From positions 12,661,241 through 12,725,240 of the forward strand of contig OX442415.1 in NCBI GenBank assembly GCA_949361645.1: a stretch of DNA of 64,000 nucleotides, given 5' to 3'. The position numbers were made by a program, and so were the translations under genes. Under the pieces are notes generated by a model that was given only the letters and a program-made list of their open reading frames with translations, was not told the DNA's origin and did not search any database. This DNA is from Spongilla lacustris. Taxonomy: Eukaryota > Porifera > Demospongiae > Spongillida > Spongillidae. This document shows, in pieces, positions 1 to 9,960 of the stretch; the first letter of the stretch is position 1, and each line of letters begins with the position of its first letter.

Positions 1-60
1 CCTTGTTTTTACACGACTATTCCCTTAAAATCCGATACCACCAACGTTCTCTTAAATAAA
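1..60. repeat. Truncated arm of the 12.6 kb foldback MITE
   Basis: The first 60 bases align with the right arm of the foldback element at 12768-12893: both carry a ttttacac.actatt block followed by ataccaccaa and ttctc. Only part of one arm is inside the window, so the rest may lie upstream. It is diverged from the 12.6 kb copy. Confidence 0.5.
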
Positions 61-717
61 ATTGTTTATTGTCTAGATAGCTGATTTGGGCATGAGTGAA
101 ATTTGGCAGCCACAAACTGAAACATTCAATGCTTGATATTCAAGTTCACACATACACAATGTATGCCCCGTCATACATAAACTAAGGCATAAACTTCTAA
201 AATAGTAGTGGGCAGGTCAAGACACTGTACATGTACATGTACATGTAAATTCCAAACCAATAAAAAGGGTACATGTACTCTTGAAACCTTATACATTGTA
301 TATAATTCATAGTGATGAGTGTACTATGGTTTGTAATAATTTCGTAATATAAAATCCAATTCCATGGCTACTTAGTGCAAAAATGCATGATTTTATTCAT
401 AAATTCTAAACCAAAAGCTACAATTGTAGGCTACATGTATGATGGTGAACAACTATACAGAGAGTTTTGCGTTTTTACAATTCACATACTTCCGTGAGGG
501 TGTGGCTTCCAAAATGAACGAAAATGCATGTCCATAGGAAGTGATTCAAGTTGTAAATGAAGTAGGATAAAATACACACTATGAAATTCCATAGACTAAA
601 CTGATGGTACAATCAAGTTACAGAGACGGTTTTGTTAAAAGTTGCCAGTATCATAAAGAAAACTTGCATGAATAAAATGATTGGTATGTTCTAACTGTTC
701 AAGGTGACTTAAAGATA
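61..717. other. No gene recognised; (TACATG)n tract
   Basis: I see no exon with splice sites or a recognisable domain here. A short TACATG tract lies at 227-247. These six-base palindromic tracts recur across the window (for example 1275-1296 and 5270-5290) and are a composition signature of this genome. Confidence 0.5.
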
Positions 718-845
718 TGTCCGCAAGTAAAGTGGGTAAATTTAGGCTGTTTTAGCGGGAAGTAAGATCCGCTGATGAGTATTTTTCTTTTCAAATAAAG
801 GAATGGGAAAGTACAACTCCTGAGACAACATTGGATGCAAATATG
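718..845 (+). repeat. Dispersed repeat shared with 30996-31122
   Basis: This block shares the string AGTAAAGTGGGTAAATTTA and then a GATCCGCTGATG...TTTTCAAATA...GAGACAACATTGGATGCA series with 30996-31122. At 31 kb the same sequence forms the left end of a 737-bp inverted-repeat element, so this is probably a solo or partial copy of it. Confidence 0.6.
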
Positions 846-1033
846 ATAGTGTTCTCTGTTTTTATTGTGCTACAGCTGTTCAAAACCGAATGCCAGTAAC
901 GGGGTATATCAACAGCATGTTCTACATAACTAGGTTCAGCTACTGGCAAAAAGCTATTGCAAAAGACAATAAGAAATATCTGGAAGCTGTTCAGCAAGGT
1001 GTGCAACCTTCACCTCTTTTGTTGTTGCAGTAA
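845..1033 (+). other. Short open frame, possible exon or element remnant
   Basis: Frame 845 is open for 62 codons to a TAA at 1031-1033, with the first ATG at 890. It reads MPVTGYINSMFYITRFSYWQ and then a lysine-rich stretch. The composition looks coding-like, but I recognise no family. Because it abuts the dispersed repeat at 718-845 it may belong to a transposable element. A pyrimidine-rich stretch ending in CAG precedes the segment near 875. Confidence 0.2.
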
Positions 1034-1435
1034 ATGTGGTTATAGCTTGTGAAGCAAATGGTTTGATAAAGCACTTGCTGAAAAAATAGCTTGTAAATGT
1101 TTTTTGAAGTGGCAATCCTTGAGTCATATGGATGTGGGCCAAAAATGGTTTCTGCTATTCCAATTTAAGCTTATAATGCAGCAGGAATAAATGAAATGAA
1201 ATGAATTGATCGAGAACAGGTACAAGTATTGATGAAGGTGAGGGAGTGAGGATTAAAATTTTTTAACTCCCCTATGTACATGTACATGTACATGTAGCAA
1301 CCAATAAATGCATGGCAGTTACTCCACTGTACAAGTAGTGAACCCACTAACAATTGATGAATCAAAATTGTGAGATTTATCATGACACAATAGCCTGTAA
1401 CTGTTCTAACATGCAATAACAACAGAACAACCTAC

Positions 1436-1540
1436 CATATCCATTATGTTGACATCAATACCAGGAATGGAAAGAAGACGTTCCACATAAGAAGTATGAC
1501 AACCTCTTATAGCGAGGTGTAATGGAGTACTGCTATCCCA
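1436..1540 (-). CDS. Ankyrin repeat exon
   Basis: Thirty-five codons, starting WDSSTPLHLAIRGCHTSYVE and ending GIDVNIMDM, acceptor ACCCAG, donor GTAGGT, phase 0-0. It resembles plus exon 22942-23046, and the downstream intron (minus strand 1200-1385) matches introns at 23095-23190 and 25975-26065. Confidence 0.8.
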
Positions 1541-4500
1541 CTGGGTCTGTATTGGGTACAATATAAGTTTAGTCAACATGGTACATTGCACATGTACATG
1601 TAGGTGCAAATGTACATACAGTATGTACATGTACATCGACCATCCTGAGCAAAGTCTGCATTATGACCTCACCATAATAGACTTGTTGACATTAAATTTC
1701 CCATGACAGTATGTGTCCATGTATACATGTATGTACATTTGTATCAAACATATTAGCATGCATGCATTCTAGCACGAAATTCTAACCACTTCAAGGTTAT
1801 TGGCATCAGCTATAAAAAGCCTAAAGGCGGTTCTTCACTACCAACCGCAATCCAGATCAATCCGGATTGAGGGTGCGTCCATACTAGCTAATTAGCATTC
1901 ATCAACCTAACCGAATCGATGTACTTAAGGGCATACCCATGATAGAAAATGGCTGCTGTTTTATTCACTTTGGAGTTTGGAGGAAACTTGCACATTAGAT
2001 GGGGATCTGGGTAGGGGGGGGGGGGGGCAGATGTGCAACGACAGCTCGATGGAGTTCTAAGCAACAAGTTAATTAATCTATCAGCGGATAGCTACTGCAC
2101 TATGTGTACGATCGTAAGTGGAAGCAGTCAGGGCCGGTGAGAGGGGGGGGGGGGGGGGTAAGCGGGGTTACCTACCCTGGGCCCCAAGGTATAATAGGGG
2201 CCCCAAGGTATAATAGGGGCCCCGCGGTCCAGAATTGTATTGTAGCTAAACAGTGGTATGCAGTTTAAACATACATGTACTACAGATGTATAAAAACTCG
2301 TATTTGGCCAATCTCAAGGCCCCCCTCCCCCCCCCACCCCCCCCCACTCGTATTTTCAAGGCCTACGGGGCCCCCCTCCCCCCCCACCCCCCCCCCACTT
2401 GTATTTTCAAGGCCTACGGGGCCCCCAAACGACATGTTACGCCTGGCGTCCTGAAGATGAAAAACCTAGTGCAAAAATACATTATAAGCATGCATGATTC
2501 ATACAATTATATGAGACGTAAACGCGCACAGGTACTACATGTAGGTTAAGGACTCTAATGGAGGTAGTAATGGTATAGATGTAACAGGACAAGGCCACGT
2601 GTCCCTTTTTTCCTAAGGTGACTTTTGCGTAGCTCTATGTACGCCGCTAAGCAAATTTATGCTATTCCCAGCGGGTTTTATGTGGACTCGAGACAGCGGC
2701 CATTAATTATCAGTATCGGCATGTCCTAACTGCATCGATTCGGTTTGGTCAATGAATAGAGCTCTACTGGTTAGCTAGTGTGGACGCACTCTCAATCCGG
2801 ATTGATCCGGATTGCGGTTGCTAGTGAAGAAATGCCTTAATATAACTCCATGGAACAATGTGTAAACTGTTCTACTTGTATCATCCTGCTGCGGTTTTGC
2901 GGTGGATACTTTACATTCTGTGCTGCATCTCGCTCTCAAACCTACATGTTAACTCTACCACTTGCTCAAATATCTACTATTGGAATTTGTATCATCCTGT
3001 ATCAGTATTGGCATGCCCTAATCATGTACATGTACAGCCCCTCCCACATGTATACCTTTCTTAGTAAATACATGGCCAACGTGTCTTTATTCTTAAGGGA
3101 CACACAATGACTCACCTTATTCGCAATGTTCAAATCAATACCAGGAGTGGAAAGGAGCTTTTCCACACAAGCAGTATGACCTTGACTTATAGCCTTGTGC
3201 AATGGAGTATTACAATACTGCAGTGAGATATAATGGGATTAATGTGAATCAATGCACAACAAAACTGCACTGCATTCATATCGCTTGTACAGAAATGCCT
3301 GTATTTTTCATGCAGCAACATCTCTTAATATCCAATGGACCAACTCACTGTGTCTTTAATGTTGACATCAATACCAGGAGTGGAAAGGAGCTTTTCCACA
3401 CAAGCAGTATGACCTCGACTTATAGCCTTGTGCAATGGAGTATTACAACTCTGCAGTGAGATATAATGGGATTAATGTGAATCAATGCACATCAAACTGC
3501 ACTGCATTCATATCGCTTGTAGTATTTTTCATGCAGCAACATCTCTTAAAATCCAATGGACCAACTCACTGTGTCTTTAATGTTGACATCAATACCAGGA
3601 GTGGAAAGGAGACGTTCAACACAAGTGGTCTGACCTTCACTTGCAGCAAGGTGTAGTGGAGCCTCACCATGACGCTGGAGTGGGCATATATGTACATCAT
3701 CATGTACATGTGTACACATAATTCAGTCAACATGTTGGACACATAGTACATGGTCCTCAACATGGCCTTTCAAACATGAAGCCACCATATACGGTGTAGT
3801 ACTGTGTAGTATCAAGTATTTCACACAAACACGAGAGGACGGAAGGGTTGGGGGGGGGGGGGGGGGGGACAACAATTTCATCAGAATATCTACTGTACCA
3901 GTCAGAAAAATGTTTCCGACTGTAGAGAACTTTTCCTACAGCATTATTGTGCTACGGTAGTGGAATACAGTGCACAGTGCAATACGTCTCTACGCTGACT
4001 ACGCACACCAACACTGTCATTATTAGATGGCGTGAAATGTACGTCATTCTTTCAAAGCTGCTGGTACTTGTGTTTGCGCGACAAAATGTTTATGCATACT
4101 TCGCTACTCCGTACGTGTAGCTACGGTCTCATGCTACAATTCTACACCATGATACTAAAACTACGCAAAAAGTAGGGAACTGACTGGTACTGTACATGTG
4201 GTATGGACCAGTGCCAGTACTGTGGCCAATTCTATAATGTAGTTCAAATAGCTATAAGACAACAAGTTCAAGAGACAACATGGGAATACCGTGGCACGTA
4301 CATGTACATGTATGTCCTCGGTTCTTCTTCTAAGCAGTTATCATACTGCTCTGATTAATGCCATTTCAATGCATGGCATGTAAGGCTTTTATGACAATTG
4401 ACCTAGTAACAACAATTCAAAATGCTCAGAGGATCAAATTGACCTGCCAGACTACATGTATACATGTATATCCTTGACATAGTGTGAACCATGAACACAC

Positions 4501-7500
4501 CCCTCCCCAATTGTTCATGCACTTCCATAGATGAAAGAACTCACCACACTCCTAATGTTCACTTTAATACCAGGAGTGGAAAGGAGACATTCCACACATG
4601 TAGTGTGACCACCTTCTATAGCATAATGTAATGCAGTATAACCACCCTGCAGTGGGTAGAATAAGTATAATATTATACCATGTATGGATCACAGGTGAAG
4701 ATTCAAAATCATAGGATTAACCGAATAGATCTGATTATGTTGTGGATCAGGTAATCCCTAATACCTTAAAGCTGTGAGATTGCTAGGCACATCATCCCCT
4801 TGAAGGGAGAAAGATGTCTGCATGGAGACTACTGCTATATTGTATAAGTAGATAAAGTACAAACGTTTAGCACTCAAAAGTGGACTACATGTATAACACA
4901 GAAGGCGAATGCAAGATTGTAGAAAGGTAGGGTTTATCTACATTATTTATGAGAGGGAGGCTTATGGAGGGATAACTAGTATAAAAACTAAGGGGGTGGG
5001 GGATTGCTATCAATTCAGTTGGTATTTTGCCACTCCCCCTGTATCCACATCTGCAGCACTTCCTCATGATACTATTCAAAGAGCATATTTAATGGATCAA
5101 CTCACCTTACCCTTTATGTTCACATCAATACCAGGAGTGCCAAGGAGACATTCCACACAAGTAGTGTGACCTTTCATTGCGGCAAGGTGTAATGGAGTAT
5201 AACTATCCTGGAGTGGGTAGACAAGATGGTGAGTACTATTGGCATGGTGGCAGGTATAGGTCATGCAGGTACATGTACATGTACATGTATAGGCACCATA
5301 CCCACACTGTGGGGATCTCATAGAAGGGGGTCTCCATTATAGTTAGTAAGGGTGCCTGCAGCATTACCCATAACAGTAAACCTAGTACTTTCTTTGGACT
5401 CGATGGTCAGGCTAGGCTTTTTCAGTTTGTGTGGAGTACAAATGAATCTCGGCCCTATCCATTTGAATGGGCATGTGTGCGTAATAAGCATGGTTAATAA
5501 TAAGATTGACAATGCTTGTTACTGATCTTACATGGAACTGTTGATTATTCGCTTCTATTACCACATAAAACACCACTACCATGCCACTGGTCATGCCACT
5601 GGTCAGCAACAATGCAAACTACATAATTATGTCCTTCCCAGCTGCTACACAATTTAATACACAGCACTGACAGTTACATGTAACCTTATTGCTGTCAACA
5701 CATTAAGTTACAATAAATAATGGCACCACTTTACATGTATACATGTGTATTACAGTATTTGTAAATTCCTTTACACATTGTTACAGTGTTGGATTGCATT
5801 TTACAACTCTGTTCTATTAAACATGGTTTACACAAAAAAACATTGCCATAATAGAACACACACTATAAGCATTCAAATTATTATGTTACCTGCGATCTGA
5901 TTGGTACTAAAACTAAAAAGAATTATTCCACCTTGGAAATGATTCAACTGGTCAGGGAACCAGACAGTAAAATATAATTACATGGTTGGCTTTTGGCTAG
6001 CATTCTTTAACAATAGGAGCAGCAACAACGGCAGCCAAGATGGGCCTGGATGATGAAGTCATCAAGACATTGGGGAGGTGTGAGAGTAATAAGTATCTTC
6101 AGACCCTGTCCGAGTAATTGGCAGGATATTCAGAACTGTTAGCATCATAGGTTTAACATCAGAGCACACCGCTAGAACTATATTCATGTAGGTTGGGACA
6201 CTGCGCAGTTGTGCAATACATGTTGCTGTATTGTCAGTCACGCTTATCTGTACAAGTGAGAGTTGTAGGCATGGGGGATTTGCTATGCAGGTGGGGAGAG
6301 GTCCCTCTCCTTTGGGCTGAAACGGGCAGTTGCTGCCAGTGTCCCCCAAGTCCTACCCCCTCCTAGTGTGGGGGCAGATGCATGACCTGCCTTCAGACCT
6401 TACGGGTTGGGTGGGGACCTTCCCTTCCCTAGCAGGGGTATATTTGTGATTCTAGGGGAGACAAGATCTACATGTACGGACATCAGGGTACATGCACATG
6501 CAAGTCCAGGTTACAAGCTGTTAAATACAGTATAAACCCACATTTAGACCTGGAGGCTATAGTCAGTATTCCAAGGCACAGGAACTTGTATGGCACCGAT
6601 CAGATTGTAGGTATGCTAATTCGAATGCATATAGTGGGCTTTGAAGGATGAGTGGTTTGAACATGCTTAGTATGTTCACTGTGACAACAGCATTGTAGTA
6701 CAGTACACTTTTGTCCGATGGGAGGATCATTAACTTCTTCTAATTCAATTTATTTCATGCTTGTGAAGTATGTGGGTTAAAATTGTAAGATGGAATTTGC
6801 TTTCAAACTTACAATGTACACTGCAAGTTATACAAGCACAGTTGACTGAGATTCAGGCATGCAGTATTAATATATCCCTTTTTTAGACCTCACATGGTGA
6901 TCCTATATATGCATACATGTACCTCCCTGTTTCACCATTTCCCCCAGACCTAATAAAATAACGTGAACAGTAGATCAAGTGTCTAGGGACAATACTAGCT
7001 CATGTGGCATCTACACCACATTGCTGTAAATATAGTTACTGAGCTTCAGAGATGCGTTTATGAATGCATCAATATTGGCTAAAGACACCTCATTTTTTAG
7101 ACCTTGCGTTCGCCAGATCTGTTAAATAATAGCCATTGATAGATCAAGGGTCTGTTTCACGTGGCTCACCTTATTTATCCGATTTACAGATACTCCACTT
7201 TTGAGCAACCTCTTCACTTCATTAGCATCACCTCTCTGTGCAGCATCATCAATATCACCTCTCTGTGCAGCATGTCGAACCTTATGTTTAGACAAACAAT
7301 GAAGTTAAAAAAATATTCATTCTACACTGTACTGCAGCAGGGCGGCGCCAGCCTTTACAGAGGAGGTAGGAGACGGACTAATTACCAGGCCCGTAGGCAA
7401 GGGGGTGGCTGGCCAGTGGGGAGCTTTAGCCCCCCCCCCCTCCCCCCTCCCCCACCCGCTTTGTCTACGCGCCTGATTACCCCGCGCCATACCGAGGGCG

Positions 7501-7642
7501 CAAATTTAAACAAAAACTGTCGGTAGTCGAACCACGGCCCACGCCAAACTAGGCATACTCCACGATTTACGCCACTAACCTTTGTATCAGTCAGATATCG
7601 TAGTAGGTCTGCCGACTCTCGACTTCGTGGAGCGGTCATCAT
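1436..7642 (-). CDS. Ankyrin-repeat gene, minus strand (partial)
   Basis: Gene model joined from eight exons read from high to low coordinates: 7642-7580, 7280-7170, 5207-5106, 4646-4545, 3674-3570, 3450-3349, 3217-3116 and 1540-1436. Every junction is GT-AG and phase 0, so the joined frame stays open. The product starts with a short conserved leader (MMTAPRSRESADLLRYL), continues with a half-ankyrin exon that contains an internal duplication, and then has six full ankyrin repeats. No stop or poly(A) site is seen after 1436, so the gene may continue beyond the window or have a terminal exon I missed. Ankyrin repeats are protein-protein binding scaffolds; the partner cannot be deduced. No kinase, death or other effector domain is visible. 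The neighbouring plus-strand gene is a diverged paralogue arranged head to head. Confidence 0.65.
1825..2837. mobile_element. 1.0 kb inverted-repeat element, PIF/Harbinger-like
   Basis: The left end AGGCGGTTCTTCACTA and the right end (inverted AGGCATTTCTTCACTA) begin inverted repeats of roughly 100-150 bp that include GCAATCC.GATCAATCCGG and CCGAATCGATG. Both termini are flanked by TAA (1822-1824 and 2838-2840). TAA duplications and AT-poor palindromic ends suit PIF/Harbinger, but no transposase is present, so this is a non-autonomous copy. Another CAG-ended sequence is nested inside near 2128. Confidence 0.65.
2128..2450. repeat. Nested CAGGGCCG-type fragment and C-rich tandem repeat
   Basis: CAGGGCCGGTGAGAGGGGG at 2128 resembles the hAT-type left end at 43308. 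It is followed by a doubled GGTATAATAGGGGCCCC and two copies of a ~60-bp unit (ACTYGTATTTTCAAGGCCTA plus a C run) to about 2425. No coding content. Confidence 0.5.
3116..3217 (-). CDS. Ankyrin repeat exon, tandem-duplicated copy
   Basis: Thirty-four codons, YCNTPLHKAISQGHTACVEK to GIDLNIANK, donor GTGAGT, acceptor CACTGCAG, phase 0-0. Pairs with 3349-3450. Confidence 0.85.
3349..3450 (-). CDS. Ankyrin repeat exon, tandem-duplicated copy
   Basis: Thirty-four codons, SCNTPLHKAISRGHTACVEK to GIDVNIKDT, phase 0-0. It is nearly identical to exon 3116-3217 at base level, and the introns on either side are also near-identical, so this is a recent unequal-crossover duplication. Confidence 0.85.
3570..3674 (-). 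CDS. Ankyrin repeat exon
   Basis: Thirty-five codons, starting RHGEAPLHLAASEGQTTC and ending GIDVNIKDT, donor GTGAGT, phase 0-0. The APLHLAASEGQTTC core is identical to the plus exon 24456-24560, marking that pair as closest relatives. Confidence 0.85.
3675..4544 (-). other. Intron homologous to plus-gene introns
   Basis: Read on the minus strand, 4310-4440 matches 21450-21570 (shared CATGCCATGCAT and AATCAGAGCAGTAT), and 3700-3900 matches 24270-24420 (shared ATTCTGATGAAATTGTT and CCTCTCGTGTTT) as well as 21727-21745. A G homopolymer lies at 3849-3868. This shows that exon-intron-exon blocks, not only exons, were copied between the two loci. Confidence 0.7.
4545..4646 (-). CDS. Ankyrin repeat exon, 'IKVNIR' type
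   Basis: Thirty-four codons beginning GGYTALHYAIEGGHTTCV and ending GIKVNIRSV, with a GTGAGT donor and phase 0-0. The unusual ending is shared with the plus exon 21275-21376, and the downstream introns of the two are also homologous. Confidence 0.85.
5106..5207 (-). CDS. Ankyrin repeat exon
   Basis: Thirty-four codons, one complete repeat: starts DSYTPLHLAAMKGHTTCV, ends TPGIDVNIKGK. Acceptor CCACTCCAG and donor GTGAGT, phase 0-0. The TPLHLAA helix-1 signature and GHTTCVE-LL helix 2 are canonical. Confidence 0.85.
5208..7169. other. Long intron of the minus ankyrin gene
   Basis: No exon recognised in nearly 2 kb. It contains a TACATG tract (5270-5290). A block near 5690-5740 (rc AAGTGGTGCCATTATTTA) matches 20190-20215 in the plus gene's introns. 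A weak local duplication of a CTTTTTTAGACCT region lies near 6885 and 7100. The frame at 6062-6349 shows no homology I recognise. Confidence 0.4.
7170..7280 (-). CDS. Ankyrin exon 2 with internal duplication
   Basis: Thirty-seven codons between an AG acceptor (after 7281) and a GTGAGC donor. The segment AAQRGDIDDAAQRGDANEVK shows a nine-residue AAQRGDxxx unit present twice; the plus-gene counterpart at 19500-19583 has it once. The end, LLKSGVSVN, is the second helix and turn of an ankyrin repeat. Phase 0 at both ends. Confidence 0.7.
7386..7475. mobile_element. 90-bp CAG-ended mini-element with 5-bp TSD
   Basis: It begins CAGGCCCGTAGGCAA and ends with the inverted form of CAGGCGCGTAGACAA. 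It is flanked directly by ATTAC on both sides (7381-7385 and 7476-7480). The middle is mostly G/C homopolymer. The ends and the duplication fit a very short hAT-type MITE. It lies in the first intron of the minus ankyrin gene. A second left end of this family occurs at 45600. Confidence 0.65.
7580..7642 (-). CDS. First coding exon of the minus ankyrin gene
   Basis: The start is ATGATG at 7642-7637, and the frame encodes 21 residues, MMTAPRSRESADLLRYL plus TDTK, before a GTTAGT donor at 7579. It belongs to a family of four similar first exons in this window (9911-9960, 28551-28607, 43044-43103), which supports the start choice. No signal peptide is visible. Confidence 0.65.
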
Positions 7643-8804
7643 GTATACGGATGTACGTTCGTTGCCAGACCAATATGACGCAATGTTTATCGTTAAGTTG
7701 TTTGGAATGGGGCGGGACATCCTCGTGTACACTTTTAATTATGACGTACATATGTACATAAACAAATACAGACGTGTATGCCAGGCCAGGTCGAGTCCCA
7801 CACCAGGCCCGCACTGAGTGTAAATGGTCGCACTGAGTGTAAATGGTCGAACGAGCTGTGCGTTTCGCGATGAAAGACTGAGAGCTGAAAGTGGAGACAT
7901 TGAAGGATAAACAGAAGGAGGCTATTTGTAGCTTAATTATAATAAGCGTCAGATCAACTGGAGTCAGTCTCAAGTTGAGATGTTGTAAACAGCCAGAGTG
8001 GAAACGTGATTAACGACATCCGTGCGTTGAATAGACACGATCAAAGAATGCTTCGATCGCCCCTTATACGCTTCTTCGTTCTTACGGTGTACCTCTAGTC
8101 TTTACCCATCACCTTTTGCCGTGAAACATTCAATTCGTGAGTTATACATAACAATACCATGGACGAAAATATATAAAGCAACTGAACAGCTACAAGACAA
8201 TATATGTTTTAGATACCTACGTTACGTTGTTCCCTCTGTCCTGATCTCCTGGGTCATCACCACATGCACGCTCTCACGTGTAAACTGAAGTGGTGGTGAT
8301 ATATACATGTATAATTGTAAGGCACAATGCTCTGCGTGACACATTTAAGGAATCTGGCAAGCTGCATGCATGGCAGTAGCCTAGACGAAGAGGGTAGACC
8401 ACTGAGCAGACATCCAGGTTCAGAACTTGTTAGCCAGGCCTGATTGGAGGTGGTGTCAACTGCTGTGCACTTGGAGAAGGTTGCTCATGCAATAATCATG
8501 CAGTTATGTAATGTGAAAATGGAGAAGTGGACATGGCATGGACGATGGAGCAGGCATACCCCATTTTCCTTGATGTGGTTTTGTGTGTTATACTCACAGA
8601 ACTATTTTATTTTTGTCTATGTGTGTATGTGTGTTTAATTGCTTGTATACTAATATACAATAATGGCAGGTCACTTAATGTTGTTACTATAAATACATTG
8701 AAATAAATATTCAGTTTTTATTAAATAGTAAATAAAATTAAAATTACAACAGAATTTACAGACCTACACTCAGTATTTAGCAAATACATGCACAGGGCTA
8801 GGGA
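7643..8804. other. Upstream region of the minus gene
   Basis: This 1.2 kb lies upstream of the minus gene's first exon, so it should hold its promoter, but I see no clear TATA box or coding exon. A 23-bp direct repeat (GCACTGAGTGTAAATGGTC twice) lies at 7810-7850. Confidence 0.4.
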
Positions 8805-9157
8805 TACACTATATAAACTACATGCTACTTGTGGTGCCCAATACCAAGGCAGCATTGCCGTGTGGAGTGCAATGGACACTCTCTGGAGAAGGAATGCGAG
8901 GGACTGAGCTGGTTGCGCTCTTCTGATGCCTGCTGATATCAGTGAGCAAACTGAGAGCATCAGGGTCAATGGGCCGGGCACCAGAGGTCTCAATTGCAAT
9001 TGGGATAAAATGGTGGGATCTGGACAGCAGAACATATTTCTCCCTCTTTCTGCATGGCTTCAGCAGCTGTGGCTACCGCTCTACCTTCCCTTGTGGCATC
9101 AGATATGTATGATAGCCGGTGCGAAGGTGTCCACACAAGTACAGTCCCAAACAAGAC
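8805..9157 (-). pseudogene. Non-LTR retrotransposon RT C-terminal relic
   Basis: Read on the minus strand in alternating frames, the sequence gives an ending typical of reverse transcriptase ORFs of non-LTR elements in basal animals: a DTFAPA segment, SDATREGRAVATAAEAMQ, then FIPIAIETSGARPIDPDA, then SLAFLLQRVSIALH, and finally GNAALVLGTTSSM before a stop near 8820. At least two frameshifts and an in-frame stop break it. The recognition is by pattern memory of the family's ETSG...FLLQR..VA.QRGNA ending, not by a search. Truncation of the 5' part is the usual fate of such elements. Confidence 0.5.
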
Positions 9158-9292
9158 ATTGACCGGGTCAATAGCGTCGTCTATCCTAGGCAACGGTTGG
9201 GCGTTCTTGTGCGTCATGTCATTAACGCGGCGAAAATCTATGCAAAATCTGTTTTCTTTCTTCTTAGCCAATACATGTAGACCCTTTTCATC
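9158..9292 (-). pseudogene. Ty3/gypsy reverse transcriptase fragment
   Basis: About 45 codons read GLHVLAKKKENRFCIDFRRV and then NDMTHKNAQPLPRIDDAID. The K-x-RFC-D-RR-N-D-T-x-K-x-x-PLPRIDD pattern is the hallmark of the fingers region of Ty3/gypsy reverse transcriptase. Nothing of protease, RNase H or integrase is recognisable beside it. It runs directly into the non-LTR RT C-terminal relic, so this is a composite of two retroelements. Confidence 0.7.
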
Positions 9293-9294
9293 GC

Positions 9295-9525
9295 GTGAGC
9301 AATGACATTCATTGAAATTAAAATTATCTTTTGTCCACCATCTTGGTGCACAAGTTACTATAGGACGGTATGGGCAAAACAAAGCTATTGGTTATTACTG
9401 TACGTTCGCAGTAAGTAATTATGGGTTTTTTTACAGTGTGCACTGACGTCATTCCATGGTAAGAATGTAAAAGTATTACGAGACCCCACACAGGCATAAA
9501 CAATAAAAAACTGTAAATTGCCCAT
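9295..9525 (-). repeat. Dispersed repeat, copy 1
   Basis: The reverse complement matches 42714-42925: shared GCAATTTACAGTTTT, CTTTTACATTCTTACC, GAACGTACAGTAATAACC, GTCCTATAG and TTTTAATTTCAATGA. Both copies lie on the same strand as, and upstream of, a first-exon module (7642 minus, 43044 plus). Confidence 0.7.
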
Positions 9526-9910
9526 ACCATTCTATAGCACCAAGATGGCGGACAGCATTGAATATGAATGATAACCTCAAATGAATTTCATTAAATTATT
9601 TGATTTTTGACGTCATATGAAAGGGGTAGGCGAAGCCCAAGGCCCACAACTGAACAAGTGGAGCAACCATCAGGTCACTTACCATCCGGCTGATCTGCAT
9701 AGGCCACACTAACTGCGGCTAGTGAATTCCACTCAATAACAGTGGCATCAATAGTTATGTATGGAATGTCAGCTCAGAAAACCGAGCAGCCCAAAATATT
9801 CGAGACATGCATGTAACGCACGTATGACGTAATGTGAAGCGATAAAAAAATAAACATGCAGCTTCAAGAAAAACAATGACATCATTGGTTGTGTGTCACT
9901 GTCAAGTGTC
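9526..9910. other. No gene recognised
   Basis: Nothing recognisable in this interval apart from low-complexity AT sequence. It would be part of the bidirectional upstream region between the two ankyrin genes. Confidence 0.4.
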
Positions 9911-9960
9911 ATGCATGGTGACCGATCCGCGATGTCAAGAGGAGGCGGACCTACTACGAT
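9911..9960 (+). pseudogene. First-exon-like module, possibly broken
   Basis: From ATG at 9915 the frame reads MVTDPRCQEEADLLRYL and then hits TAG just before a GTTAGT donor at 9961. It aligns with the minus-gene leader (EADLLRYL shared). An alternative ATG at 9911 stays open to the donor in phase 0 but loses the family sequence. It is the right strand and position to be the first exon of the plus ankyrin gene, 9.5 kb upstream of its next exon, but the stop argues it is decayed or spliced differently. Confidence 0.4.

Larger units (their letters stand above)
3116..3570 (-). repeat. Tandem duplication of ankyrin exon plus intron
   Basis: The exon ends at 3116, 3349 and 3570 are spaced 233 and 221 bp. 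The intervening short introns share long identical strings (GAGATATAATGGGATTAAT, TGCATTCATATCGCTTGTA, CATGCAGCAACATCTCTTA). Confidence 0.8.

Noticed and set aside
954..1142. Minus-strand 62-codon frame as the last exon of the minus ankyrin gene
   Set aside because: No ankyrin signature and the overlapping plus-strand frame looks more coding-like.
2253..2549. Proline-rich 98-codon frame
   Set aside because: Produced by C-homopolymer tandem repeats inside a transposon.
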